This document shows, one piece after another, positions 1-8,770 of a stretch of 64,000 nucleotides of DNA. A model generated the notes under the pieces. It was given only the letters and a program-made list of their open reading frames with translations, had not been told where the DNA came from and ran no database searches. The stretch comes from Sulfuricurvum sp. (GTDB lineage Bacteria > Campylobacterota > Campylobacteria > Campylobacterales > Sulfurimonadaceae), in NCBI GenBank assembly GCA_020721585.1, contig DYMK01000002.1, positions 1 to 64,000 on the forward strand, written 5' to 3'. The translations under genes and the position numbers were made by a program. The first letter of the stretch is position 1; the number at the start of each line of letters is the position of its first letter.

Positions 1-157
1 CTGTCCTTGAGTAGTTGATATTCTACTGGATTGACACAAAATTTCTAACGATCCCTAGAATGTTGGCAATGGGTATTCGTTAATGATGCGAATTCGCCAT
101 GGCACTTTTTTATATCGTTGTCAAAACTCAAAATCTCTGACCCTTCTAACCGTTTTT

Positions 158-237
158 ACTGGTTCCCTATCTCCCGATGGGGAACCCTTATCACTATTAC
201 ACCGCCTTAGTTCCCTATCAGGAGATAGGGAACCAGT
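158..237. repeat. 17-bp perfect inverted repeat with nested hairpin
   Basis: Bases 158-174 (ACTGGTTCCCTATCTCC) are the exact reverse complement of 221-237. Nested inside the right arm is a second hairpin, GTTCCCTATC (210-219), loop AGGA, GATAGGGAAC (224-233). A partial copy GGGGAACC lies near 179-186. The AGGA loop matches the first hairpin of the dispersed two-hairpin repeat at 353-414, so this is probably a diverged relative. Confidence 0.7.
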
Positions 238-288
238 TTATATATAAATAGGAGGGGGGGGTGTCAAGAGAGATTGAATTTTAGTTTT

Positions 289-316
289 CGTCATTCCCGC
301 GAAGGCGGGAATCCAG
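289..316. repeat. dRS3-like hairpin repeat (ATTCCCGC/GCGGGAAT)
   Basis: ATTCCCGC (293-300), loop GAAG, GCGGGAAT (305-312), preceded by GTC and followed by CC. A near copy occurs at 43545-43570 between nrtA and nrtB. The form resembles the dRS3-type repeats known from Neisseria and common in many proteobacterial genomes; membership of that family is inferred from the motif only. Confidence 0.7.
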
Positions 317-352
317 CTAAAAGTGAAGATTGAATATCTAATCCTACGATTT

Positions 353-414
353 AAGCTCCAGTTTGAGAGTGTATACCATTAGTCTGCATTCCCACTCAGG
401 AGAGTGGGAACGAG
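353..414 (-). repeat. Dispersed two-hairpin repeat, copy 1 (family A)
   Basis: Read on the minus strand: a hairpin TTCCCACTC-TCCT-GAGTGGGAA, then GCAGACTAA, then TATACACTC and a second AAGCT-type arm. The same order appears on the plus strand at 11896-11937 and 16867-16929. The linker GCAGACTAA plus TATACA is shared by all three copies. No coding potential. Confidence 0.75.
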
Positions 415-424
415 AAGATCTTAG

Positions 425-478
425 ACCCTGAGTCAAACTCAGGGTGAGGGGAGATAGATTCCGTATCAAGTACGGAAT
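425..478. repeat. Two hairpins after htpG (TCAAG-loop family B)
   Basis: ACCCTGAGT/ACTCAGGGT (425-433/437-445) and ATTCCGTA-TCAAG-TACGGAAT (458-478). Relatives with the same loop style followed by GAC occur at 585-605 of the nrt spacer (43585-43605) and at 61518-61538. They begin 3 bases beyond the htpG stop codon, so they could also stabilise or end the htpG transcript, although no U-tract follows. Confidence 0.6.
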
Positions 479-481
479 GAC

Positions 482-2365
482 TTAGAGTGCTTTTGCCATA
501 ATACGGTTTAGGCGTGTGATAAATCCTGCGGTATCTTCAAGGGTTTCACCTTCGTACAAGCGTGCTTGATCAAGCAACACGTGCGCTGCGTCATCAATAA
601 GATTCATATCCGCGCTATCACTGAGCTTTTGGATCAACTCATGGTTAGGGTTGATTTGCAAGATGTATTTGATAGCAGGTGCTTCCATCCCGCCCATACT
701 TCCGAACTGTTTCATCATCTGCGCCATCATGTAGCCTGAATCTTCTTTGTCTACTTTGAGACACACCGCAGAATCGGTAAGATCAAAGGTCGTTTCGACT
801 TTAGAGATACTCTCACCCAAAACGTTTTGGATTTGTCCGACAAACGACTCCATCCCTTTGGCTTTTTCTTCGTGTTCTTTTTTCTCCTCTTCGGACTCTT
901 CGAGTTTGGCATCGACAACATTGATAAATTTATAATCGTTGTACTCGGTGACCATTGGGAAAACGATGGTATCGATCTCTTCGTTGAGAACGAGAACATC
1001 AATCCCTTTGGCTTTAAAACGCTCTAAGCTTGGGGAATTTTTGAGCATCGAAAGGGACATTTTGGCCGTGATGTAATAGATCTCTTTTTTTTCAGCATCC
1101 ACACCCTCAACGAATTGGCTAAACATGACCGGCGTATCGGAGTTTAGGGTATTGAGTTTAAGAAGCTCAAGAATTTTTTCACGGCTTCCTGTATCGCTGT
1201 AAAGCCCCTCTTTGAGGACATTACCGAACTCTTTGTAGAACGCATCGTACGTTTGGGGATTATTTTGCGCCGTTTTTGCCAATTCACCCAACACTTTTTT
1301 CACCGATGCGTTTTTAATTTTGCTCATAACGCGGTTGCTTTGGAGGATTTCACGGCTGACGTTCAAGGGAAGATCGGCAGAGTCGATCACTCCTCGCAAG
1401 AAACGGAGGTAGGTCGGCATCAACTCTTTTTCATCGTCGGTAATAAAGACACGGTTGATGTAGAGTTTGATACCGCTTTGGTAATCGACGCGGTACAAAT
1501 CCATCGGTGCTTTAGACGGCACGTAGAAGAGGGTGGTGTACTCTAATGTCCCCTCTGCGCGGTTGTGCATCCAGAGTAATGGCTCGCTGGAATCGTGGGC
1601 GATGCTGGAGTAAAAATCTTTGTACTCTTCGTCCGAAATATCCGATTTAGCAATTGTCCACAATGCGTTGGCTTTGTTGATTTGTGCATTAACCGTTTCG
1701 TTATGCCCTTTTTCTTCACCCTCAGCAGGTGCTACCCACTCCTCTTTGTCCATAAAAATAGGGAAGGGGATGTGGTTGGAATATTTTTTGATAATGCTTT
1801 CGATGCGGTGGGTCTCTAAAAACTCTCCCTCATCGTCTTTGAGGTGCATAATGATGCTGGTACCATGACTGTCACGTTCTGATGGTTCAAGATCGTATTC
1901 TGATCCCGCCATCGATGACCATTTGTAGGCTTGCTCTTCGCCGGCTTTGCGACTGATCACTTCAACTTTGTCCGCGACCATAAAGGCTGCATAGAAACCA
2001 ACCCCGAACTGACCAATCAAATTAGAGTCTTTTTTCTGATCGCCTGAAAGTTTTTCCAAGAACGCTTTCGTCCCTGATTTGGCGATGGTTCCGAGGTTTT
2101 CGACCAAATCGTTCTCATTCATCCCAATACCGCTATCGGCGATGGTGAGGGTTTTGGCTTCTTTGTCAATCACGATGTCGATACGAGGGGAAAAATTGAC
2201 ACTTTTATACGCTTCATCGGTCAAGACCAACATATTAAGCTTATCAAGTGCATCGGAGCTATTGGAGACCAATTCACGGACGAAAATCTCTTTATTCGAG
2301 TAGAGTGAGTGGATCATAAGGTGTAAGATTTGTGAGACTTCGGTTTGAAATTGATGTTTTGCCAT
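482..2365 (-). CDS. htpG: Molecular chaperone HtpG (Hsp90 family)
   Basis: ATP-dependent cytosolic chaperone of the Hsp90 family, 627 residues, the usual bacterial length. The N-terminal GHKL ATPase motifs are clear: NSSDALDKL near residue 38, ADSGIGM near 78 and GQFGVGFYAAF near 118. The middle domain carries NVSREILQ. The frame is open 15 codons further upstream, but the start at 2365 (MAKHQF) is preferred because AAGGA lies 9 bases before it and the protein begins as other HtpG proteins do. It is separated by 93 bases from truA upstream and appears to be its own transcription unit. Confidence 0.97.
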   Translation of the reverse strand: MAKHQFQTEVSQILHLMIHSLYSNKEIFVRELVSNSSDALDKLNMLVLTDEAYKSVNFSPRIDIVIDKEAKTLTIADSGIGMNENDLVENLGTIAKSGTKAFLEKLSGDQKKDSNLIGQFGVGFYAAFMVADKVEVISRKAGEEQAYKWSSMAGSEYDLEPSERDSHGTSIIMHLKDDEGEFLETHRIESIIKKYSNHIPFPIFMDKEEWVAPAEGEEKGHNETVNAQINKANALWTIAKSDISDEEYKDFYSSIAHDSSEPLLWMHNRAEGTLEYTTLFYVPSKAPMDLYRVDYQSGIKLYINRVFITDDEKELMPTYLRFLRGVIDSADLPLNVSREILQSNRVMSKIKNASVKKVLGELAKTAQNNPQTYDAFYKEFGNVLKEGLYSDTGSREKILELLKLNTLNSDTPVMFSQFVEGVDAEKKEIYYITAKMSLSMLKNSPSLERFKAKGIDVLVLNEEIDTIVFPMVTEYNDYKFINVVDAKLEESEEEKKEHEEKAKGMESFVGQIQNVLGESISKVETTFDLTDSAVCLKVDKEDSGYMMAQMMKQFGSMGGMEAPAIKYILQINPNHELIQKLSDSADMNLIDDAAHVLLDQARLYEGETLEDTAGFITRLNRIMAKAL

Positions 2366-2458
2366 GTGCGACATTCCTTGTAAATGATTTTTGCGGTGTG
2401 ATTGTAACAAAATAGTTTTAATAATGCAAGAAGTATCAACTAAGTTGAGCGTTATTGA

Positions 2459-3187
2459 CTAATACTTTATCCGCGTCAGGTAGAGACCATTATGGGGAGC
2501 AATGGCGGTGGTGTGCCGTTTCGCCCCCTTAAGCTGTTCGATGAGCTGTTCTTTGGTCGCTTTACCCGCAGAAATGCGGAGCAAAAATCCTACCATAAGG
2601 CGAATTTGCGCCCGCAAAAAACCATTCCCCTCAAACACAAGGACAAAATACCCCTTGTGATCGTACACGTAAGCGCGATGGATAATGCGGGTAAAATGCC
2701 CCAAATCATTACCGCTTTTTTTAAACAGCTCAAAATCGTGGGTTCCCACAAAACACCCAATGGCATCAGCGATCACCTCACGATTGAGTTGGGGGATAAA
2801 GGTGATAAATTCATCTTCAAAAGGGTTACTTTTCCCCTCTTTAATCACATAGCGATAGACGCGTCGTTTGGCACTGTAGCGGGCATGAAAATCATTATTA
2901 ACCCACACAATGCGTAAAATTCGCAAAGAGGGGGGAAGGAGGAGATTGAGCATATCACATAACCGTCGTAGATCATCCCAATAGGGGGGTATATCAAGAT
3001 GCATCACCTGATGGGTGGCATGAACCCCGCGATCGGTGCGTCCTGAACCTTTGGGAATGGACTCAATTTGAAGTCGCTTCAGGGCGATGAGAAGTGTCCC
3101 AATGACCGTATTATGGGTGTTGGGTTGCTGTTGTGACCCCATAAACGCAGAGCCATTGTAACTTAATGTGATTTTGACACGACTCAA
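2459..3187 (-). CDS. truA: tRNA pseudouridine(38-40) synthase TruA
   Basis: Isomerises uridines 38-40 in the anticodon stem of tRNAs. The catalytic aspartate sits in GRTDRGVHA (around residue 50), and the C-terminal half has the usual ARY(S)AKRRVYRY and RAQIRLMVGFLL segments. The length of 242 is typical. The start is TTG at 3187, overlapping the TGA stop of the upstream permease as TTGA, so translation is probably coupled. It is the last gene of the glmU-coaBC-pilD-lpt-truA run. Confidence 0.95.
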   Translation of the reverse strand: MSRVKITLSYNGSAFMGSQQQPNTHNTVIGTLLIALKRLQIESIPKGSGRTDRGVHATHQVMHLDIPPYWDDLRRLCDMLNLLLPPSLRILRIVWVNNDFHARYSAKRRVYRYVIKEGKSNPFEDEFITFIPQLNREVIADAIGCFVGTHDFELFKKSGNDLGHFTRIIHRAYVYDHKGYFVLVFEGNGFLRAQIRLMVGFLLRISAGKATKEQLIEQLKGAKRHTTAIAPHNGLYLTRIKY

Positions 3188-4212
3188 AAGCGATGCCCCA
3201 CCAATTTTTTATAAATCCCAAAATAGGTTCCCACTAACCATATCAACGCCATCACCCAAATCGTATGGAGACCGAACCATTTTTGGATAATAATGGATCC
3301 CGAATAAAAAAAGATGATGGAGAGAAAAAGCCATAAATAGATCCACCGTTTTTGGTGCCGTGCATGGACAACTCCTAACCCAACAATCAAAAACAACGAG
3401 AGGAGGGGGAGGAGACTTAACAACGTATTGGTGGTAAAAAGATGGGTTCGATACTCCTGCTCGGTGGGAGACGTCGTCCAATATTCAAGGGTATTGGTAA
3501 AAAATATCCGATCCTCTTTGACCACATTGTTAATGGTCAGATGATCATACATCATCCGTTTAAAAACCGCATCGGTATAACTGTATCCTTCTCCTTGGTT
3601 TAATTGCAGTTGTAAATGCCCTTTGGCATTGAGCAAATTGGCACTGTGTGCCACCAGCAAAACCTCTTCTTTAAGGTCTTTATTAAACAATACAATATCC
3701 CCATACGATCGATTTACACTGTCGGTTTTGTTGATAAAAAGCATCCAATCCCCAAAATGGTGACCAAATTCCGACGCAGAGAGGTTAAACTTGGCTTGAG
3801 CTTGTTTGTGCGCTAAAAAGTTTTTGGAAACATTTTTAATGTACGGCGTGACCACGACAAAATCGACCCATAATACAATGCTCAACAACAGTGCAGGAAG
3901 TGCCAAGACCCGTACCAAAAACATAGGAGAGACCCCTAATGAAAAAACCACCACCATCTCATTGTCATTAGAGAGACGATAGAGTGCCAATGCCCCCGCG
4001 ATCACAAATGCGATGGGGAGGGTATAAAACAACAACTCCGGCAAAACGAACAAATAGAGTTTCCCCATCTCTCCAAGGGTTAAGGTAATAACCGCCGTAT
4101 AGGTCGCCAGCTTGATCATAAAAATGACCGAAGCGATGGTAAACAAGGGGATAAAGAGTGAGAAAAACAGAAGATTAATATGGAAAAAAAGATAATGACG
4201 TAATTTACCCAT
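3184..4212 (-). CDS. LptF/LptG family LPS export permease (YjgP/YjgQ)
   Basis: Inner-membrane permease of the LptBFG transporter that lifts lipopolysaccharide toward the periplasmic bridge. 342 residues with paired N-terminal hydrophobic segments (LLFFSLFIPLFTIASVIF; LFVLPELLFYTLPIAFVIAG), a third helix near 100, a large soluble middle region and three C-terminal helices, the YjgP/YjgQ layout. The frame is open upstream, but the ATG at 4212 overlaps the prepilin peptidase stop (ATGGGTAA) and gives the normal N-terminus MGKLRHYLFF. Whether it is LptF or LptG cannot be decided from this sequence alone; Campylobacterota usually have two unlinked copies. Confidence 0.88.
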   Translation of the reverse strand: MGKLRHYLFFHINLLFFSLFIPLFTIASVIFMIKLATYTAVITLTLGEMGKLYLFVLPELLFYTLPIAFVIAGALALYRLSNDNEMVVVFSLGVSPMFLVRVLALPALLLSIVLWVDFVVVTPYIKNVSKNFLAHKQAQAKFNLSASEFGHHFGDWMLFINKTDSVNRSYGDIVLFNKDLKEEVLLVAHSANLLNAKGHLQLQLNQGEGYSYTDAVFKRMMYDHLTINNVVKEDRIFFTNTLEYWTTSPTEQEYRTHLFTTNTLLSLLPLLSLFLIVGLGVVHARHQKRWIYLWLFLSIIFFYSGSIIIQKWFGLHTIWVMALIWLVGTYFGIYKKLVGHRF

Positions 4213-4954
4213 ATAATCCTGCCAAATACGCGGTGACTTGGACATCAAGCATCAACACAATCCATGTTGCCAATACCAAGAAAGGGATAAAGGGCAGTTG
4301 CAAGGAATCCTCATCTTCGGATCGGGTGAGCAATAACGCAGGCAGTGCCAACAATGCCGAAAGAAAAATCGCCACCAAAGTTAATTTTACCCCCAAAATT
4401 GCCCCCATGGTCGCAGCGATCATAATATCGGCTTCCCCCATCACCTCTTTTTTGAACAGATACGAAAGGTAAAAACGTAACAACGTAAATCCCCCGGCAA
4501 AAAGGAGAGCATTGGAGAAGTTATACCCCAATTGTCCCCATGAGGTGGCACTGATAATCGCAAAGGTCAATGCACTCAGATTAAGACTGTCGGGAACCAT
4601 TTTGTAATAAAAATCAATAAAGGAGAGGGAAAGCAACAATGTAAACGAAAGGGCAATCCCCAATGCAGAGAGATTCATCCCCAATTTCATCGCAATAAAG
4701 ACAAAAATCAACCCACTCAATGCTTCGACAATGGGGTATTGGATCGAAATAGGGGAGTGACAAAAATGGCACTTCCCCCGTAAAACCAACCATGAAACGA
4801 TGGGGATATTGTGCCACGCTTTGAGGGGGGTGTGACACATCATGCAGTGAGAAGCGGGGAAAGAGACATTTTCATCCCGTGGTGTCCGAACAATTAACAC
4901 ATTCATAAACGAGCCAATCGAGGCTCCCAAAATAAAAACAAAAAGCCATTCCAT
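4205..4954 (-). CDS. pilD: Prepilin peptidase / N-methyltransferase (A24 family)
   Basis: Membrane aspartic protease that cleaves type IV pilin or pseudopilin leaders and methylates the new N-terminus. 249 residues. An N-terminal zinc-binding region has two CxxC pairs (CMMC near 38, CHFC near 63), followed by hydrophobic helices. The two catalytic aspartates are in FIDFYYKMVPD and GEADIMIAA. ATG at 4954 is preceded by AGGGG; a GTG one codon earlier is also possible. No pilin genes are visible in the window, so its substrates lie elsewhere. Confidence 0.93.
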   Translation of the reverse strand: MEWLFVFILGASIGSFMNVLIVRTPRDENVSFPASHCMMCHTPLKAWHNIPIVSWLVLRGKCHFCHSPISIQYPIVEALSGLIFVFIAMKLGMNLSALGIALSFTLLLSLSFIDFYYKMVPDSLNLSALTFAIISATSWGQLGYNFSNALLFAGGFTLLRFYLSYLFKKEVMGEADIMIAATMGAILGVKLTLVAIFLSALLALPALLLTRSEDEDSLQLPFIPFLVLATWIVLMLDVQVTAYLAGLYG

Positions 4955-4959
4955 CACAG

Positions 4960-6240
4960 TTACCCCTTGGGTTGTAAAGTCATTACGTTATCTAAAAGCT
5001 CAAAAGAGAGGGAAAGCTTATCATTGCTTGGCAAATGATGCACTGAATCCATCGTAATGAGATCAATCGCATTGGATTCTCCCCCAAAAGGGTGTTGGGT
5101 ATCGATAAGATTGAGACATACCGCATCCACGTTTTTGGTCACCAACAATTTTTTGGCATTCTCGTGTGCGGTTTTGGGATCCATCTCCGCTTTAAAGGCA
5201 ATGGTCGTAATCCCCTCTTTGTTGCACTCTTTAAGGAGATCACGATTTTGTTTCATCGCAATATTCCAGTTTTCCCCCACTAACTCTTTTTTGAGTTTTC
5301 CCTCTTGGGGATAGAGGGGAACATAGTCACTTACCGCCGCTGCCATAAACAAATAGGGCTTTTTCTGGATAAGGGTGATGGGTTGATCGTGAATCAATGA
5401 GGGCTTAGAAAGTTTCCCTTTTTTGGCAATACGGATCGAATCGGTGAGATACTCTTCCATCTCGTGGGATCCCTCAACGCGAATGGTGTGAATCCCCAAG
5501 GGAAGATCACGCTCAAAACGGGTCGCGATCACATTCACATCCGCACCCCGTACAAACAACGCTGTAGCCAGTGAAGATGCCATCTTGCCGCTGGAACGGT
5601 TACTGATCGTACGGACATCATCAAGTCGTTCAATGGTTCCCCCTCCTGTCACAATCACCCGACGATTTTCCCAAAAAGGGTGCGTGAGAAGAATTCTCGC
5701 GGTATTCCAAAAGATTTCCATGGGTTCAGCCATCGCACCATCCCCCACCGTTTCACACGCCAATGCTTTGGTTTGGGTCGAGACAATCTCGTAATGGGCG
5801 ATGGAGAGCATCTTGAGGGAGGCTTGGATCATCGGATTATGGATCATTGTGGTATTGGCAGAGGGGGCTAGAAGTTTAACCCCGCCAAATGCCAAAGCAC
5901 ATTGGGTCAATATCGTATCGGCAATCCCATTGGCAAGTTTAGCAATCGTATTGGCCGTAGAGGGGGCAATGACCATAATATCGCACGATTGGGAGAGTTT
6001 GATGTGATTAAAATCATCTGCCCACGATTCATTGGTATCGTCTAGTACCTTGTTTTTACTCAATGCTTCAAAACTCAACGGGGCAATAAATTTTTTAGCC
6101 GAGGGGGTCATAACCACATGGACATCGGCTCCCGCTTTGGTGTACAACCGTACCAATTCCAATGCTTTATACGCCGCAATCGATCCTGTGATACCAAGGA
6201 GAATTTTTTTGCCCGCCAAGAGAGTAGGGGAGAGGGTCAT
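4960..6240 (-). CDS. coaBC: Bifunctional phosphopantothenoylcysteine decarboxylase/synthetase CoaBC
   Basis: Performs two steps of coenzyme A synthesis: CoaB couples 4'-phosphopantothenate to cysteine and CoaC decarboxylates the product with FMN. The N-terminal CoaC half has GITGSIAAYKALELVR and the substrate segment NTTMIHNPM, which differs from the common PAMNxxMW form. The CoaB half has NRSSGKMASSLA around residue 220. 426 residues. The start overlaps the glmU stop as TAATG, so the two are translationally coupled. Confidence 0.95.
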   Translation of the reverse strand: MTLSPTLLAGKKILLGITGSIAAYKALELVRLYTKAGADVHVVMTPSAKKFIAPLSFEALSKNKVLDDTNESWADDFNHIKLSQSCDIMVIAPSTANTIAKLANGIADTILTQCALAFGGVKLLAPSANTTMIHNPMIQASLKMLSIAHYEIVSTQTKALACETVGDGAMAEPMEIFWNTARILLTHPFWENRRVIVTGGGTIERLDDVRTISNRSSGKMASSLATALFVRGADVNVIATRFERDLPLGIHTIRVEGSHEMEEYLTDSIRIAKKGKLSKPSLIHDQPITLIQKKPYLFMAAAVSDYVPLYPQEGKLKKELVGENWNIAMKQNRDLLKECNKEGITTIAFKAEMDPKTAHENAKKLLVTKNVDAVCLNLIDTQHPFGGESNAIDLITMDSVHHLPSNDKLSLSFELLDNVMTLQPKG

Positions 6241-7544
6241 TACTTTCCTTTGCCAAAAAAGCGACTAAAGAATCCTTTAATCGTTTTAAGGGGGGTACGA
6301 CTAAGAATCAAAAGATCACTCTCATAACTGCCTGAAGTGACCGTAGTCCCCGCGGCAATCATCACATTATCGGCAATGGTCACAGGGGCAACCAGTTGGG
6401 TATCACTGCCGATGAACACATTTTTACCGATGATGGTGTGGTATTTTTTAATCCCATCGTAGTTACAGGTGATGGTTCCTGCCCCAATGTTCGTCCCCTC
6501 ATCGATGGTCGCATCGCCTAAATAACTCAAATGTCCCGCTTTAACGCCACTTAAAGTCGATTTTTTTACCTCAACAAAATTACCAATATGGGTACGGTCA
6601 ATGACACTGTTGGGGCGGATATGGGCAAGTGGCCCAATGTCAGAATCGCGGATAATACTGCTTTCGATCACGCTATGGGCTTTAATGTGCGCATGGGAAA
6701 TTAAGGTATCACCACACAAACGCACCCCATTTTCAATACTACATTCCCCCTCAAATTTCACCCCTTCTTCAAGATAGATGGTTTGGGGAAGCTGCATAAT
6801 GACCCCTTGATCCATCCAAAAGCGACGAAGACGATCCATCAAAATCTCTTCGGCATGGGCAAGATCGGCTTTGGAATTAACCCCTTTGAATTCCGTTTCA
6901 TGGACAAAAAGTGGGGTGATGGTCAAATCATCGTTACGAGCCAAGGCAATCACATCGGTGAGGTAATACTCCCCTTGGGCATTGTCATTGGTCAATGCAG
7001 GAAGATAGGTTTGCAACACGTGATGCTTAAACGCATACACCCCAGCATTGACACTTTGAACCTGTTTTTCCGCATACGTGGCATCTTTTTCTTCGACAAT
7101 TCGGATGACGTGATCCTTTTCAATGATCACCCGACCATAACCGCTGGGATTTTTAAGGGCAATGACCGACATCACAATATCCGCAGGATTTGCCCTAAAT
7201 TTTTCGATCGAAGCACGCTCAACCAAAGGCATATCCCCATTGAGCACCAAAACGTCCTCATACTTAGGGTGTACTCCCATCATTGCGCCCCCCGTACCGG
7301 GGAAATTTTCGGTATCTTGAACGACGAAGGTTAACCCTTCAAAATAACGTTCCATAGCGGCAATGACTTCTTCTTTTTGGTGCGCAACGACCACAATAAC
7401 ATCATCCGTCATCTCACGAGCGGCTTTGATACTGTAATAAAGCATCTCACGTCCACCAATTTCATGAAGCACTTTTGCTTTGGGTGATTTCATCCGGCTC
7501 CCTTTGCCGGCAGCCAAAATAACGATGGACAAAGCAGTAGACAT
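6240..7544 (-). CDS. glmU: Bifunctional GlmU (GlcN-1-P acetyltransferase / UDP-GlcNAc pyrophosphorylase)
   Basis: Makes UDP-N-acetylglucosamine for peptidoglycan and LPS. The N-terminal nucleotidyltransferase has LAAGKGSRMKSPKAKVL near residue 10 and VLNGDMPLV near 98. The C-terminal half is a left-handed beta-helix of hexapeptide repeats with HLSYLGDA, GAGTITCNYDG and FIGSDTQLVAP. 434 residues. TAGGAG precedes the ATG by about 6 bases. It heads a five-gene cell-envelope and cofactor operon and is divergent from trmA. Confidence 0.96.
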   Translation of the reverse strand: MSTALSIVILAAGKGSRMKSPKAKVLHEIGGREMLYYSIKAAREMTDDVIVVVAHQKEEVIAAMERYFEGLTFVVQDTENFPGTGGAMMGVHPKYEDVLVLNGDMPLVERASIEKFRANPADIVMSVIALKNPSGYGRVIIEKDHVIRIVEEKDATYAEKQVQSVNAGVYAFKHHVLQTYLPALTNDNAQGEYYLTDVIALARNDDLTITPLFVHETEFKGVNSKADLAHAEEILMDRLRRFWMDQGVIMQLPQTIYLEEGVKFEGECSIENGVRLCGDTLISHAHIKAHSVIESSIIRDSDIGPLAHIRPNSVIDRTHIGNFVEVKKSTLSGVKAGHLSYLGDATIDEGTNIGAGTITCNYDGIKKYHTIIGKNVFIGSDTQLVAPVTIADNVMIAAGTTVTSGSYESDLLILSRTPLKTIKGFFSRFFGKGK

Positions 7545-7612
7545 AACACGCTCCTAGAGGATAAATAAGGGGACGATTCTATCCAAATTAACCGATAATA
7601 CCCCTTAGGGTA

Positions 7613-7621
7613 TGGTATTAT
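7613..7621 (+). promoter_or_regulatory. Probable extended -10 promoter for trmA
   Basis: TGG directly followed by TATTAT (7616-7621), 31 bases before the trmA ATG at 7652, with GAGG as ribosome site. A clear -35 box is not visible, which is usual for Campylobacterota sigma-70 promoters with an extended -10. Confidence 0.45.
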
Positions 7622-7651
7622 CGCGCGATCGTTTATCACTGAGGAGTCGTA

Positions 7652-8770
7652 ATGGAATGTGACTATTTTGGACTGTGTGGCAGTTGCCGTTTGTATGAGA
7701 GAGGGTATGCGGGGCAATTGGCGACCAAACAACAGACTATTGAAGAACACTTTAGCCCCTATCTCAACAGTGAAAAGCTCACGGTATTTGTCTCCCCAGA
7801 ATCCCATTTTCGCTCCCGAGCCGAATTTAAAATCTATCATGATGAAGCGGGATCTTTTTATGCCATGAACCGTTTGGATAAACAAGGGGTGGTTAAAATT
7901 ACGCAGTGTTCCATCGTTCATCCTGCCATTGCTGATCTCATGACCCCCTTATTGGAAGAAATCAAACATCACGGACTGGGACATAAACTCTTTGGAATTG
8001 ACTTTTTGACCAACAGCCAAGGGGGCGTTTTGGTGAGCATGATTTACCACAAACCCTTGGATGAGACATGGAAAACCAAAGCCATGCACATAGAAGAGAG
8101 CCTCCATATCCATATTATTGGTCGCAGTCGTAAACAAAAGATTGTCCTCTCCCACGATTATGTTATTGAGACTTTGCGTATCCATGAACGAAACTATCGC
8201 TATGTCCATATCGAAAACAGTTTTACCCAACCTAATCCCAGCGTCAATGAAAAAATGGTTAGCTGGTCACTGGAGCAGTTAGAGGGAATAGGGGGGGACT
8301 TATTGGAACTGTATTGCGGTGCGGGTAATTTTACCATCCCTTTTTCCCATCACTTTGATCGGGTCTTAGCCACCGAAATATCCAAAGCCTCCATTATGGC
8401 AGCGAAACAAAACACCCATCTTAATAACGTAGAGAATATTCAGTTCATTCGATTAAGTGCCCAAGAGTTTACCCAAGCGCTGGATGGTGTCCGTACGTTT
8501 CGTCGTCTTGAGGGGTTAGAGGTGCGTAATTATCAATTAACCACCCTCTTTGTGGATCCACCCCGAAGCGGATTGGGGGAAGAACCCTGTACGTTTGCTG
8601 CACGCTTTGATCATATTTTATACATCTCGTGTAACCCTGAGACCTTATTACGCGACTTAGAGCAGTTGTCCCAAACGCACGAGGTTCAAGCTATCGCCGC
8701 ATTTGACCAATTTCCTTATACTCACCATTTGGAAATGGGGGTTAAATTGGTTCGTAAAGCGATACCTTAA
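7652..8770 (+). CDS. trmA: tRNA (uracil-5-)-methyltransferase TrmA-type
   Basis: SAM-dependent methyltransferase that makes 5-methyluridine at tRNA position 54. 372 residues, starting MECDYFGLCGSC, without a TRAM domain, which favours TrmA over RlmC/RlmD. SAM-binding LLELYCGAGNFTIP is near residue 217, DPPRSGL near 303, and the catalytic cysteine is in SCNPETL near 331. Its stop TAA overlaps the stop of the convergent rhodanese gene. Confidence 0.92.
   Translation: MECDYFGLCGSCRLYERGYAGQLATKQQTIEEHFSPYLNSEKLTVFVSPESHFRSRAEFKIYHDEAGSFYAMNRLDKQGVVKITQCSIVHPAIADLMTPLLEEIKHHGLGHKLFGIDFLTNSQGGVLVSMIYHKPLDETWKTKAMHIEESLHIHIIGRSRKQKIVLSHDYVIETLRIHERNYRYVHIENSFTQPNPSVNEKMVSWSLEQLEGIGGDLLELYCGAGNFTIPFSHHFDRVLATEISKASIMAAKQNTHLNNVENIQFIRLSAQEFTQALDGVRTFRRLEGLEVRNYQLTTLFVDPPRSGLGEEPCTFAARFDHILYISCNPETLLRDLEQLSQTHEVQAIAAFDQFPYTHHLEMGVKLVRKAIP

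Larger units (their letters stand above)
1..481. other. Gene-free region rich in hairpin repeats
   Basis: No convincing coding region is visible. This stretch lies beyond the 3' end of htpG and is packed with short inverted repeats, listed separately: a 17-bp inverted repeat (158-237), an ATTCCCGC/GCGGGAAT hairpin (289-316), a two-hairpin element (353-414) and two hairpins (425-445, 458-478) directly after the htpG stop. The first 150 bases show nothing I can assign. The density suggests a landing site for dispersed repeats rather than a regulatory region. Confidence 0.6.

Noticed and set aside
1-157. Possible gene end at the left edge
   Set aside because: All frames are broken by stops and no motif is recognisable.
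2492-2917. 141-codon open frame on the plus strand inside truA
   Set aside because: Antisense shadow of a conserved gene; no ribosome site.
6783-7334. 183-codon open frame on the plus strand inside glmU
   Set aside because: It is antisense to conserved glmU sequence, has no ribosome site or domain, and is explained as a shadow.
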